This document shows positions 1 through 8,617 of a stretch of DNA of 64,000 nt, in pieces. Position 1 is the stretch's first letter. Each line of letters begins with the position of its first letter. Source of the stretch: Dyella choica (GTDB lineage: Bacteria; Pseudomonadota; Gammaproteobacteria; Xanthomonadales; Rhodanobacteraceae); the NCBI RefSeq assembly GCF_003977665.1, contig NZ_RYYV01000014.1, positions 62,001 through 126,000 of the forward strand. Direction: 5' to 3'. The position numbers and the translations under genes were made by a program. Under the pieces are notes generated by a model. That model was not told the origin of the DNA. It ran no database searches and saw only the letters and a program-made list of their open reading frames with translations.

Positions 1-3000
1 TCGCCGCGGTTGTCGTAGGCATAGGTGGTGGTCGTGCTGTTGCTGGCTGTGAGCGCACTGCCCGGCTGGCTCAGCTGCTGTTGCACCTGCGCCACATCGC
101 CGAAGGCGTCATAGCTGCGGACTGATTGATAGCCGTTGCCGTCGGTGACGGTCGCCACCTGGCCGTCGGCGGTGTACGTGGTGGTCGTCACCGCAGTGGG
201 GGCACCGTTGATGGTGCTGAGTGCAGCAATGGCGGCTGCCACTTGAGCGGCGGTCGCGCCCGTGGGATTTATCGACGTCCCGCTGTTGCTGCCGGTGGTG
301 ATGAGCGTGAGCGACGCGGCGTAAGTGGTGGTGCTGGTCACTTCACCGAAGGCGCTGTAGGCGTAAGCGGTAACGTTACCCGTTGCGTTACGCGTCGCGC
401 CGCTTGGCTGACCCTGGATGGTGTACAGGACCTTGCCGTCAGCATCGTAGGTAGTCCATGTGCTGTTGCCCAGCGCATCGGTGGCCTCCACGGGTTGGCC
501 GAGCGCGTTGTACACGTAGGTAGTCGTCGCACTCGCCCCATCGGTCGACGTCAACGTCTCACCGAACGCGTCGTAGGTGGCGCTCGTGGTGCGGGCCGTG
601 CCCTGCCCACTGACCGGCGTAACCGTGGTGCTGAGCACCTGGCCGACGCTGTTGTAGGTATAGGTCGTGACCGTACCATCCACGGCCGTGCGGCTGGTGA
701 TCTGGCCGTCGCCGTTGGTGGTGACGTGACTGGATTCGTTCGCGGTGTTGCTGCCGAGCAGGGCCACCAGCGCGGTCACGCTCTCGCTGCCGGTCAGCGC
801 ACCGAGCTGGGCGCCGGTCAACGCGGTGGCGTAGCGCGTGGTCGTGGTGGTGTCGGCGGTTTCGTCGTAAGCGGTAGTGGTGAGGTAGCCATCCGCATCG
901 ATCGTGGCCACGACACGCCCGGCCCCGTCGACGGTGGTGCGCGTCGTCTGGTCCTGCGCGCTGGTGGTGAGGTCCGCCTGCACGGCGGCGAGCGTGGGGG
1001 TGTTGCCCAGGCTGCTGAGCTGCGTCGCGGTCAACGCGGTGGCATAGGCGGTTTGACGGACGATCGCGCCAGCATCGCTATACACGGTGACCGTGACATA
1101 GCCGAGTGCGTCGATCGTGGCGACGGCCCGCCCGTCGGCGTCGTCCACCGTCAGCGTCGTGCGGTTGTTGGCGTTGCTGCTGAGGTCGGCCTGCAGCGCA
1201 GCGATGGTCGGATGACTGCCCAGCGTCGTGCGCTGCGCAGCGGTCAGGGGTGTTGCGTATTGCGTGGTGGCCAGCACGTGGCCGGTGCCATCGTAGGTGG
1301 TGGTAGTGACGTTGTTGGCCGGATCGATGGTTGCGACGACTTGGCCGGCCGCGTTGTAGATCGTGGTCGTGGTCCGATCGCTGCTGCCAGGCGTCAACAA
1401 GCCCTGCAAGGTGACTACCGTGGGCGTGGCAGCCAAGGTCGCCAACTGCTTGGCGGTCAGTGGTGTGCCATATTGCACCGTACTAATGACATGTCCGTCG
1501 GCGTCACGCGTATAGCCAGTGACGTTGCCGTCTGCATCCACGGAATAGGCCAACTCATTGTCGGCGTTATATAGCGTGTAGCTGGTTTGGCCATTGGGAT
1601 CAGTAACGCTTGTGGGCCGGCCGACGCTGTCATATCCATAAGTCGTGTTACGCCCAGGATTGGTGCTGGCAAGGACGTCTTGCAAAACAGTAGGTGTGGG
1701 CGCCTCCTCCAGCAAGGCCATCTGCGCGGCCGTCAGCGGTGTCTTGTAAAGCAATGGACTGCCGCCGGGCTGATTGACAGTGACGAACTCGCCAGTGACC
1801 GTACTCACCGTGCCGTCGGCGTTGGTGAAGTAGTGCGTCTGATAGGCCACCGTGGCATTGACATTGCCATATGCGTCGTAGATGGTCAGGCTCGTTTGAT
1901 CAGCGGCGCTAGGAGTGACCAGTGCTTGCAGCTGTGGCAAGGTAGGAACACCCAGCGATTCCGCCTGCAGCGGGGTCAAGGGTGTCGCATAGTTGGTGAT
2001 TGCAACGCACCGGCCTTGATTGTCAAACGTCTGAGTAAACACATACTCCTGCACCACCGTACTGGGTTTGCCATTGGTCGTAACGGTGACTTGTTGATAA
2101 TTGATTTCGGCTACTACTCGCCCAGCCGCATCAAAAATAACCGACGACACTAGGTCATTGTTCGATGGACTGACCATCGCTTGCACCTGTGCAAGCGTGG
2201 GCGGGCTACTCAAGGAAGCTAGCTGTGTACTGGTTAGCGGCGTTTGATAAATAACTTCTGTATAGGAATTTCCGCTACCACTGTAGTAAATGATATTTGC
2301 GAAGTAACCAAATTGGGTACTGTTACCGTTGGAAACGGTACCGGGAAGAATGGACCCCTTGGATCGACTACCATCGATGATATAGCTGATCGAGTAATCA
2401 TCCGGCGATGTCGTTATCAGTGCTTGCACTTGCGCACTTGTCGGTGCCGTACCCAAAGACGCGATTTGTGACGATGTCAGCGGCGTAGCATAAGTGACGA
2501 CTCCCGTTCGAATTCCCGCACTGTTGATTAGATAGGCAGTGATGTACTCGCCCGGCGCAAGCGCTTTTAAGCTGCCGTCCGCGTTTTGGCCCACCACAAG
2601 GCCGTCGATGTGGTGAATGAGATATCTAAGGCCGTAATTATCCATCGTTCGGATAGACGTCTGGTCGGCCGCGCTGGTCGTCACCAATGCCTGAATCTGC
2701 GCCAAAGTGGGCGCACTTCCCAAGGAAGCTACTTGAGCTGCAGTCAGTGGCGTGACATAAGTCGTAGTTACATGAGTTCTATTGCTGTCAGCATACGAAA
2801 CCGCTATGAACTCGCCAGCCACCAGCACGCCGGACGGATTTTTGTAAGCACCAAAGCTCACGCCGGCCGTCACGCCATTCGCACCGCTGTCCACCGCGCT
2901 CAACGTGGTCTGGTCATTCGCGCTGGATGTCAACAGCGCTTGCACAGCCGACAAGGTGGGCGTGGTACCCAGCGAGTCCAGCTGCGCCACTGTCAGCGGT

Positions 3001-5354
3001 GTGGCGTACTGCACTGTCTGGGTGCTGCCGACTGTCATGGTTACCAATTCACCCGTGACCGGGTCGGTGCTGCCGTCGGGATTGGTGAAGCTGGTGGTGC
3101 CGTACTGCACCTTGGCCTGTTGTCCGTTGCTGCCGCTAATCGTCAGACTGATCTGGTCGCTGGCGCTAGTCACCAGCATCGGTTGCAACGTGGCGGCTGT
3201 TGGCGAGGCGACGAACTGGGCCATTTGCGCCGCCGTCAGCGGTGTAGCGTACAACCTGGTATACGTGGTCTGCGCACTGGTTACGGTGATCGTTACAAAC
3301 TCACCTTCTACCCATTGGCCGGTGCCATCCGGATGCTTAATGTAGTGACTTTGGTAGGCGATTGTGGCGCCGGTGCTTGTCGTCGAGGTAGACCCGAGCC
3401 CTATCGACAGGCCAGTCTGCGTGACAGTTGCCGGCGATGGAGAGTTGGCATTACCCGATGAAAGCTGCGTGCTGCTGACCAACTGCCCGGCACTGTTACG
3501 CATCTGCAAAGTGCTCAGTCCATTAGCCTGCGTTATCACCAACGCGTCGTAACTGCCGTTGTCGAGATAGGCATAGCTGGTGACATTCCCAAGCGGGTCC
3601 GTCTTGCTGATCATTCTTCCTATGCCATCGTAGGCATAGGCAGTGGTCTGCAAAGTGCTGCGGTTAGCACCGGTCTCGGTGCTTGAGTGCAGCAGACGTC
3701 CTTGCACGTCATATGTCGTCGTCGTGACGACGGTGCCGTTGCTCACCACGCCCACGCCACTGCTGTTGATCGTGTCGTACTGGATTTGCCAGGTCAGCTG
3801 CCCGCGCACGTCGTAGGTGTAGTCAGTGCGAGTGCTTTGGCTGAGCGTGTTTTGTACAGCCGTACCCTGCACCCACGCCTGCAGTTGAGCCAACGTCGGC
3901 GGGTTGCTGGGACTGTTGCTGCTGGTGCTGTAAGTCGTGCCCAGATACTGGCGCGTGGTGGTCAGTTCACTGAGACCATTGACGGAGTTGTAGTCGTGTT
4001 CGGTGACCGCACCCAGAGCGTCGATGGCGTAGGCCAGCTGGTTGGTGGCGTTATAGACGTAATAGCTGGTTTGCGCACCGCTCGGCGCCACATAACCGCC
4101 TTGCCCCACTACACCTTGGGCCGGCACCGTGTACGTGGTCTTGCTGGTGACCTGGTCGGCCGCGTTGTAGGTGTAGCTGACAGTGTTGCCGGCACCGTCT
4201 TCGACGCTGAGCAGGTTGCCGTTGGCGTCGTATTGGTACGTGGTGATGGCACCGTTCGGATCGGCACTCGTCAACAAGTTGCCGTTGGCGTCGTAGGTGT
4301 AGGTGGTGGTGGGCGATACGCCATTCACCGCCGGGGCGATCACGCTGGTGAGCTGGCCCTGGGCGTTGGTCTGATACGTGGTGGCATTGCCCAGACTATC
4401 GGTGACGGTGGTGCTGTGGGTGCCGTAGCTCAGCGCGATGGTTTGGGCGGCGCTGCCGCTGCCGGTCGTGACACCGGTGACCTGGTACGCCCCCTGCGCA
4501 TCCTGCGTATAGGTATAGCTGACCGCGGTACCGTCACTCTGGGTAACGCTGCTGATCAGGTCCGTGGTGCCCTGATACGTGTAGGCGGAGGTGTAGCTGG
4601 CCGTCGTGCTGCTGTCAGTGTCCGACGCCAGGGTGGTGGTGACGCTGGTGAGGCGGCCCTGGCTGTCGTAGCCGTAGCTCACCGCCTGGCGGGTCACGGC
4701 GGTGCTTTGGCCCGGCGGGATCTCCTGGATCGACAGGCTGATCAGCTGGTGGCTGGTGTTATAGCCGAGCAGCAGCGTGTCGCCATCGCCGGCGGTGATC
4801 TGACTCAACTGGCCATTGCTGTAGCTGAAGTTGTAGCTGGCGCCGCTGGACGTATCGGTCAGCGCGGTGAGCTGGCCGGTGGCGTTATAGGTTTCCTGCC
4901 GGCGATCGGCGGCGTCGGTCCAGGTCCAGGTGGACGAGGTCGCGTTCCAGCTTAGCGTGTCGACGGCGCCGCTTTGGGCGGTGCTGACGTACGCACCGAG
5001 CGTGGCGTTGTAGGTGTAGACGACGCTGGAGCCGTCGTCATCCGTACGGGTGATGGTGCTGCCGGCGGTGTTGAGCGTGCCGGTCAGGCCGTTGAGGTTA
5101 CGGCTGAAGCCATAGCTCCAGCCGTTGCTGCTCAGCTGTCCCAGGCTGTTGTAGGTGCGTAGCACGTTGAGCGGCAGGCCGTCGAACAACATGCCTTCGT
5201 CGGCGCTTTGCAGGACCAGGTTGCCGGTCGCGGTATTGACGTAACCGCGGTTGCCGACCTGACCGAGCGAGGGCGAGCCGCCCTGCGCTGAGCCCAACTG
5301 CGTCAACGAGGTATTGCCAAGGCCCAGACCGTTGCCCGTGATCACTGCGACCAT
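1..5354 (-). CDS. Giant Rhs/YD-repeat protein, copy 1 (partial, C-terminus beyond left edge)
   Basis: The frame is open without a stop from the ATG at 5354 to base 1, so 1,784 codons are visible and the 3' end lies outside the window. The start is set by a GGGAG Shine-Dalgarno 7 nt upstream. The N-terminus reads MVAVITGNGLGLGNTSLTQ, with no signal peptide and no PAAR domain, followed by a conserved VNTATGNLVLQ motif. Then come YD repeats (YDANGNLL, YDSQGRLTSV and similar) and a tandem zone of modules of the type ATPLTxAQLxxLG...PTLxxLQALLTxSxxDQT. The visible part aligns along its whole length with the first 5.4 kb of the second Rhs gene (44107-49493), at roughly 80% identity by eye. Rhs repeats normally form a cocoon holding a C-terminal toxin; the toxin tip of this copy is not in the window. 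Confidence 0.93.
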   Translation of the reverse strand, partial: MVAVITGNGLGLGNTSLTQLGSAQGGSPSLGQVGNRGYVNTATGNLVLQSADEGMLFDGLPLNVLRTYNSLGQLSSNGWSYGFSRNLNGLTGTLNTAGSTITRTDDDGSSVVYTYNATLGAYVSTAQSGAVDTLSWNATSSTWTWTDAADRRQETYNATGQLTALTDTSSGASYNFSYSNGQLSQITAGDGDTLLLGYNTSHQLISLSIQEIPPGQSTAVTRQAVSYGYDSQGRLTSVTTTLASDTDSSTTASYTSAYTYQGTTDLISSVTQSDGTAVSYTYTQDAQGAYQVTGVTTGSGSAAQTIALSYGTHSTTVTDSLGNATTYQTNAQGQLTSVIAPAVNGVSPTTTYTYDANGNLLTSADPNGAITTYQYDANGNLLSVEDGAGNTVSYTYNAADQVTSKTTYTVPAQGVVGQGGYVAPSGAQTSYYVYNATNQLAYAIDALGAVTEHDYNSVNGLSELTTTRQYLGTTYSTSSNSPSNPPTLAQLQAWVQGTAVQNTLSQSTRTDYTYDVRGQLTWQIQYDTINSSGVGVVSNGTVVTTTTYDVQGRLLHSSTETGANRSTLQTTAYAYDGIGRMISKTDPLGNVTSYAYLDNGSYDALVITQANGLSTLQMRNSAGQLVSSTQLSSGNANSPSPATVTQTGLSIGLGSTSTTSTGATIAYQSHYIKHPDGTGQWVEGEFVTITVTSAQTTYTRLYATPLTAAQMAQFVASPTAATLQPMLVTSASDQISLTISGSNGQQAKVQYGTTSFTNPDGSTDPVTGELVTMTVGSTQTVQYATPLTVAQLDSLGTTPTLSAVQALLTSSANDQTTLSAVDSGANGVTAGVSFGAYKNPSGVLVAGEFIAVSYADSNRTHVTTTYVTPLTAAQVASLGSAPTLAQIQALVTTSAADQTSIRTMDNYGLRYLIHHIDGLVVGQNADGSLKALAPGEYITAYLINSAGIRTGVVTYATPLTSSQIASLGTAPTSAQVQALITTSPDDYSISYIIDGSRSKGSILPGTVSNGNSTQFGYFANIIYYSGSGNSYTEVIYQTPLTSTQLASLSSPPTLAQVQAMVSPSNNDLVSSVIFDAAGRVVAEINYQQVTVTTNGKPSTVVQEYVFTQTFDNQGRCVAITNYATPLTPLQAESLGVPTLPQLQALVTPSAADQTSLTIYDAYGNVNATVAYQTHYFTNADGTVSTVTGEFVTVNQPGGSPLLYKTPLTAAQMALLEEAPTPTVLQDVLASTNPGRNTTYGYDSVGRPTSVTDPNGQTSYTLYNADNELAYSVDADGNVTGYTRDADGHVISTVQYGTPLTAKQLATLAATPTVVTLQGLLTPGSSDRTTTTIYNAAGQVVATIDPANNVTTTTYDGTGHVLATTQYATPLTAAQRTTLGSHPTIAALQADLSSNANNRTTLTVDDADGRAVATIDALGYVTVTVYSDAGAIVRQTAYATALTATQLSSLGNTPTLAAVQADLTTSAQDQTTRTTVDGAGRVVATIDADGYLTTTAYDETADTTTTTRYATALTGAQLGALTGSESVTALVALLGSNTANESSHVTTNGDGQITSRTAVDGTVTTYTYNSVGQVLSTTVTPVSGQGTARTTSATYDAFGETLTSTDGASATTTYVYNALGQPVEATDALGNSTWTTYDADGKVLYTIQGQPSGATRNATGNVTAYAYSAFGEVTSTTTYAASLTLITTGSNSGTSINPTGATAAQVAAAIAALSTINGAPTAVTTTTYTADGQVATVTDGNGYQSVRSYDAFGDVAQVQQQLSQPGSALTASNSTTTTYAYDNRG

Positions 5355-5361
5355 CGTGTTG

Positions 5362-5410
5362 CTCCCGAGATGATTAAAGTGGCCACCACCGTGGCGACCA
5401 AACTCGGGAG
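5362..5410 (-). promoter_or_regulatory. Structured 5' leader that can sequester the Rhs copy 1 Shine-Dalgarno
   Basis: On the minus strand, CTCCCGAG (5410-5403) is complementary to CTCGGGAG (5369-5362), and the latter contains the GGGAG ribosome-binding site. Inside lies a second stem, GCCAC-GGTG-GTGGC (5395-5382). The same geometry occurs before Rhs copy 2 with compensatory base-pair changes. Function (thermosensor, attenuation or simple folding) is inference. Confidence 0.5.
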
Positions 5411-5413
5411 TAC

Positions 5414-5440
5414 TAATCTTGGATTTAGGGGAAAAGTTTA
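5414..5440 (-). promoter_or_regulatory. FliA (sigma-28)-like promoter of Rhs copy 1
   Basis: The minus strand shows TAAACTTT (5440-5433), exactly 11 nt, then CAAGATTA (5421-5414). Against the enterobacterial sigma-28 consensus TAAAGTTT-N11-GCCGATAA this is 7/8 and 4/8, including the GAT core. The start point would fall near 5407-5409, at the beginning of the leader hairpin. The sequence is conserved in front of Rhs copy 2, where the -10 matches 5/8. Confidence 0.4.
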
Positions 5441-5534
5441 GAGCTGGACGCCATGACTAATGGCCTAGATACACGTAAGTTTCATGACAGCCAATGACGG
5501 CCATACCGCTCAAAGGCTTGAACGATGCAGCGGC

Positions 5535-5609
5535 GTAAGCTGGGATGACAATCTCGGCATCGCGCGGATTGCATGCATGGCAATGCTGGGTTTTGCAACC
5601 CAGCCTACG
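5535..5609. repeat. REP-like palindromic repeat, family A
   Basis: Imperfect inverted repeat beginning GTAAGCTGGGATGACAATC and ending with GCAACCCAGCCTACG. Near-identical elements occur at 7784-7851, 56898-56970 (opposite orientation) and 59618-59690. It lies between the last gene of the flagellar operon and the Rhs copy 1 promoter and may act as a hairpin 3' boundary of the operon. Confidence 0.75.
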
Positions 5610-5623
5610 AATGGCATCCCGAT

Positions 5624-6331
5624 CTACGCCAGTTCGGCCATTGCCCGTGCGCGAAGGCAACCTCGTAATCGATCCAACGCACGCTTGTGCAATTGCGAAA
5701 TCCGCCCTTTCGTCACGCCCAGCCGTTCGGCCACCTCCACGAACGACAGCTGATGGTAGTAATGCAGCACCACTACCATCTGTTCGCGCTCGGTGAGCTG
5801 CTCCAGGCTATCCGACACGGCCGCGCTCAATTGCGCCTTTTCCAGCTCCGCATAGGCATCTGCCGGCTGCACGCCGCCGGGCATGGATTGCATGTCCAGC
5901 AGGAAGCCCAGACCAAGGCCAACCGTGGTCGCGATGAAATCTTCCAGGGCGTCGCCGCTGCCTTCTTCATGCAGCGATTCGACGCGCTCCTTTGCCGCCG
6001 TCCTTCGATAGGGTGCGTCATGGCCTAGTTCGAGGTGCACATTGCGCAATACGCGCAAACCATCAAACACCGCGCCGCGTATACGCAGCCGCGCGAATGG
6101 TTTGAAAGGCACGCGCCGAGCAGGGTCGAAACGTTCGATGGCCTCCATCAGGCCAAGCAAGGCGTTCTGCACGCAGTCGTGCCAGGAGTCGCGCATCAGG
6201 TAGACGCGCATATAGACGTCGCGCGCCACCATGCGCGCCCATGGGGAATAATGGATGATCAACGCATCACGTGCAGCGTGACTGCGCTCTTGTTGCCAGC
6301 GCAGCCACAGGGTGTCCTCATCGCCCTCCAC
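5624..6331 (-). CDS. fliA: FliA/WhiG-family sigma factor (sigma-28-like)
   Basis: 235 aa, about the usual FliA length. Region 2 is recognisable (HDCVQNALLGLMEAIERFDP, then PFARLRIRGAVFDGLR). Region 4 carries LTEREQMVVVLHYYHQLSFV and the helix-turn-helix segment LGVTKGRISQLHKRALDRLR. The start is a GTG 17 nt after the fliP stop; the Shine-Dalgarno is weak, so it may depend on coupling. In other bacteria FliA directs late flagellar genes (filament, motor, chemotaxis). No such gene is visible here, nor an flgM anti-sigma gene. The nearest FliA-like promoters seen are those of the two Rhs genes. It is the last gene of the 26-gene operon. Assignment to the family is firm; its target genes are inference. 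Confidence 0.85.
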   Translation of the reverse strand: MEGDEDTLWLRWQQERSHAARDALIIHYSPWARMVARDVYMRVYLMRDSWHDCVQNALLGLMEAIERFDPARRVPFKPFARLRIRGAVFDGLRVLRNVHLELGHDAPYRRTAAKERVESLHEEGSGDALEDFIATTVGLGLGFLLDMQSMPGGVQPADAYAELEKAQLSAAVSDSLEQLTEREQMVVVLHYYHQLSFVEVAERLGVTKGRISQLHKRALDRLRGCLRARAMAELA

Positions 6332-6348
6332 CTGGAGCGCCTGCGCAT

Positions 6349-7092
6349 TCAGAGGTGATAGCCGCTGAGCAGGGCCTGGGCCAGCAGGGTCCAGCCATTG
6401 ATCAGCAGGAACAGCAGGATCTTCAATGGCAGGCTGATGGTGGTCGGCGGCAGCATGATCATGCCCAGCGCCATCAGGATCGCGGCCACTACCAGATCGA
6501 TCAGCAGAAACGGCAGGAAGATCACGAAGCCGATCTGAAAGGCCGTACGCAGCTCGCTCAGCATGAACGCCGGAATGAGTTGCAAGGCGCCGATATCCTG
6601 CACCGACTTCGGTGGCGGCACTTTGGCCATGCGTACCACGGCCAGCAGATCGTCCTCGCGGGTCTGGCGCAGCATGAACAGCTTGAACGGCTCGAAGGCA
6701 CGGGCCGCCGCCGCCTGGATCGGCATTTCGTGCCGAAGATACGGATCCAGGCCGCTCTGCTTGGCGCTCTGGAATACCGGGCTCATCGAGAACAAGGTCA
6801 GGAACATCGCCAGCGTAAGCAGCACGCTATTGGGCGGTGTCTGCTGCAGGCCCAAGGCACTGCGCACCAGCGACAGCACCACGATGATGCGCGTGAAGGA
6901 AGTCAACGCGATTACCATCAGCGGGATGAACGACAACAGCGACAACAGCAGGAACGAGCGCAGAATCGGCGAGTAATCCTCGCTGGAAGCGCGCGCGATA
7001 GCGTCCTGGATCGGGTCTGCGCACCAGCCTGTGATAGGCAGGAATATCCCGGCCACAAACAAGCCCACCAAAAACCACTTGCTGCGCATCAT
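6349..7092 (-). CDS. fliP: Flagellar export gate protein FliP
   Basis: 247 aa. FliP forms the core of the export gate with FliQ and FliR in the inner membrane. The N-terminus has a signal-like segment (MMRSKWFLVGLFVAGIF...GWCADP), as FliP usually does. It is followed by the family block SFIPLMVIALTSFTRIIVVL, the NSVLLTLAMFLTLF segment and C-terminal membrane helices (PFLLIDLVVAAILMALGMIM). The reading frame extends upstream to 7350, but that extension is antisense-like and overlaps fliO. The ATG at 7092 overlaps the fliO stop as ATGA, which decides the start. All expected parts are present, so the gate looks functional. Confidence 0.95.
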   Translation of the reverse strand: MMRSKWFLVGLFVAGIFLPITGWCADPIQDAIARASSEDYSPILRSFLLLSLLSFIPLMVIALTSFTRIIVVLSLVRSALGLQQTPPNSVLLTLAMFLTLFSMSPVFQSAKQSGLDPYLRHEMPIQAAAARAFEPFKLFMLRQTREDDLLAVVRMAKVPPPKSVQDIGALQLIPAFMLSELRTAFQIGFVIFLPFLLIDLVVAAILMALGMIMLPPTTISLPLKILLFLLINGWTLLAQALLSGYHL

Positions 7093-7460
7093 GACGTTCC
7101 CTCGCCTACAGCTTGATGAGCAGCCACCGGCGTTACCGTGGCATTCGTGCCGCGACTGCTCTCCACGATCAAATAGGTCTGGCCGCGATAACTGATGGCA
7201 TGTGCCGTCGTGCCTATGCTGAGGCGGCGGGACGCCTGCAATTGAATGCCCTCTTCCGGAGACGCAATCACGCGCGCCGCCCCCCGCCACCCAACCCAGC
7301 CCCGGCGACGCACATACAGCAATGCCGCGGTCAGCAAGCCCAATAGACACAGCGTGATCAGCAATGCCAAGGCAAACGTGCCCATTGAGACAGGCGCGTC
7401 GGTGCGATAGGGAATGGCTGCTGGCGCCATCTGCGCTACCCGGAAAATCTTGAGGCTCAC
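7089..7460 (-). CDS. fliO: FliO-like export gate assembly protein
   Basis: 123 aa. FliO is a small membrane protein that helps assemble the FliP ring. One transmembrane helix is visible (FALALLITLCLLGLLTAALL, about residues 29-48), followed by a basic patch (VRRRGW) and a soluble C-terminal domain containing LSIGTTAHAISYRGQTYLIV, typical of the family. Sequence conservation of FliO is always low, so the call leans on position between fliN and fliP, size and topology. Both gene junctions are ATGA overlaps. Confidence 0.8.
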   Translation of the reverse strand: MSLKIFRVAQMAPAAIPYRTDAPVSMGTFALALLITLCLLGLLTAALLYVRRRGWVGWRGAARVIASPEEGIQLQASRRLSIGTTAHAISYRGQTYLIVESSRGTNATVTPVAAHQAVGEGTS

Positions 7461-7762
7461 AGGATCTCGGTAATCTTCAGGCCGAAACTGTCGCCCACGG
7501 CCATCAGCTGGCCGCGTGCGATGCTTTTGCCGTCGAGCTGCAAGGTCACCGGCGCGTCCAGATGCGTGTCCAGCGTCACCGTATCGCCCTTGCTCAGGCT
7601 GAAGAGCTTTTCCACACTCATTTCGGCCGTCCCCAACAGCACTTCCAGGCGCACGTTCACGTGCCCCAGCATGGACAGGTTGCGCCTAATCAGGGGGTCG
7701 CCCGCGACGGGTTCATAAGGGGCCTCTTCCAATTGAATTGGTGCTACGACAATTTCGTTCAT
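7457..7762 (-). CDS. fliN: C-ring/sorting protein FliN
   Basis: 101 aa, a single SpoA (FliMN C-terminal) domain. The family pattern is clear: VNVRLEVLLGTAEMSVEKLF, then LSKGDTVTLDTHLDAPVTLQ and a terminal GDSFGLKITEIL. FliN forms the lower C-ring and docks FliH-FliI for export. The frame extends to 7840 into a REP element; the ATG at 7762 has AGGA 8 nt upstream and is chosen as the start. The 3' end overlaps fliO as ATGA. Confidence 0.93.
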   Translation of the reverse strand: MNEIVVAPIQLEEAPYEPVAGDPLIRRNLSMLGHVNVRLEVLLGTAEMSVEKLFSLSKGDTVTLDTHLDAPVTLQLDGKSIARGQLMAVGDSFGLKITEIL

Positions 7763-7783
7763 GACTGCTGTTCCTATCTTTTT

Positions 7784-7851
7784 GTAGGCTGGGATGGCGA
7801 TCCCAGCATCATGCGGCTGCCGGAAAGCGGGGATTGGCATCCCAGCCTAGG
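7784..7851. repeat. REP-like palindromic repeat, family A, inside the operon
   Basis: Starts GTAGGCTGGGATGGCGATCC and ends GGCATCCCAGCCTAG. It fills the gap between fliM and fliN, the only sizeable gap in this part of the operon. The stop codon of fliM (TAG at 7849-7847) lies within the right arm, so insertion of the element seems to have set the present fliM C-terminus. Confidence 0.75.
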
Positions 7852-8614
7852 TATGCCCGTCGAGCATGACGGCCCGTTTTTCACCGGCGCGCCGCAGAAA
7901 ACCCGCGGCAATGGCGCCGTGACCTTGCAGATGAATCTGCAGGGGCTCATCCAGTTTGCGGTCTCCGACCAGGACCTCACCGACGCCGAGATCGGACAGA
8001 TGCGCCAGGTCCACCGAGCCAAAATCCATCACCGCCGTCACTCTCAATGGCGCGTTTTGGACGGCGTCCTGCCGATGCACCAGGCCGGGCTGCCGGGCGA
8101 TGGCCGGCGGCGGAACCAGGCGATCCGCTAAGTTGCGGTCGATTGCCAGGTCCAGTGACCAGCGTCCGACCATGGCCGTGACACGGAACGCGCCGAGGCG
8201 CGCATGCTCAACGCTCAACGGCGCGCGCTCCTCGCAGAGCTTGACGGTCTTGGTCACTCCGGCACGGCGCTGGACGCGCGAAGAAAGATCCAGCAACGCA
8301 TCCTCGCCCAGCCCGCGCGCAAGATCCGTGTCCGCGTCGGTGGTCGGGTTGGCGCCTACGAGAAAACGCCCGATGGCATCAAAATCCTTGCCGCCCGAGT
8401 AAATGGCCAGCGTTCCGGCATCGCCGGTCGACACCCAGTGCATCGGACCCGGGTCCCGATTGAGGTCCGTTGCATTGGCGTGCACCTCGATGGCGCCCTC
8501 CGCCGAACCGATCCACCAGTTGCGCGCCCAATCCTCCACCAGCCCTGCCAGCAAAGTCTGCAGTGCCTCACGGCGGGATTTCCCAAGCCAGCCAAAGCGA
8601 ACATCCTGCGTCAT
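7847..8614 (-). CDS. fliM: Short, divergent FliM-like C-ring protein
   Basis: 255 aa against about 320-350 for motility FliM. The ATG has GGAGG 7 nt upstream. The C-terminal third resembles a SpoA domain (LRVTAVMDFGSVDLAHLSDL, then GVGEVLVGDRK and the LQIHLQGHGAIAAGF stretch). What is missing is notable: the N-terminus (MTQDVRFGWLGKSRREALQT) lacks the CheY-binding peptide typified by LSQDEIDALL, and I see no GGxG motif of the FliG-contacting middle domain. It sits between flgE and fliN, the right place for fliM. The assignment rests on position and the SpoA-like end; it probably acts as an export platform component rather than a chemotaxis-responsive switch. Confidence 0.7.
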   Translation of the reverse strand: MTQDVRFGWLGKSRREALQTLLAGLVEDWARNWWIGSAEGAIEVHANATDLNRDPGPMHWVSTGDAGTLAIYSGGKDFDAIGRFLVGANPTTDADTDLARGLGEDALLDLSSRVQRRAGVTKTVKLCEERAPLSVEHARLGAFRVTAMVGRWSLDLAIDRNLADRLVPPPAIARQPGLVHRQDAVQNAPLRVTAVMDFGSVDLAHLSDLGVGEVLVGDRKLDEPLQIHLQGHGAIAAGFLRRAGEKRAVMLDGHT

Positions 8615-8617
8615 GCA

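Noticed and set aside
126-5162. Several long plus-strand open frames opposite Rhs copy 1 (up to 482 codons)
   Set aside because: They are antisense to the clearly coding YD-repeat frame, are rich in Arg/Gly/Val without domain motifs, and arise because the high-GC repeat sequence rarely contains stops on the other strand.
5436-5480. Inverted repeat near CCATGACTAATGGC upstream of Rhs copy 1 as an operator
   Set aside because: The corresponding site in copy 2 pairs differently (GACCATG/CATGGTC), so no common operator is supported.
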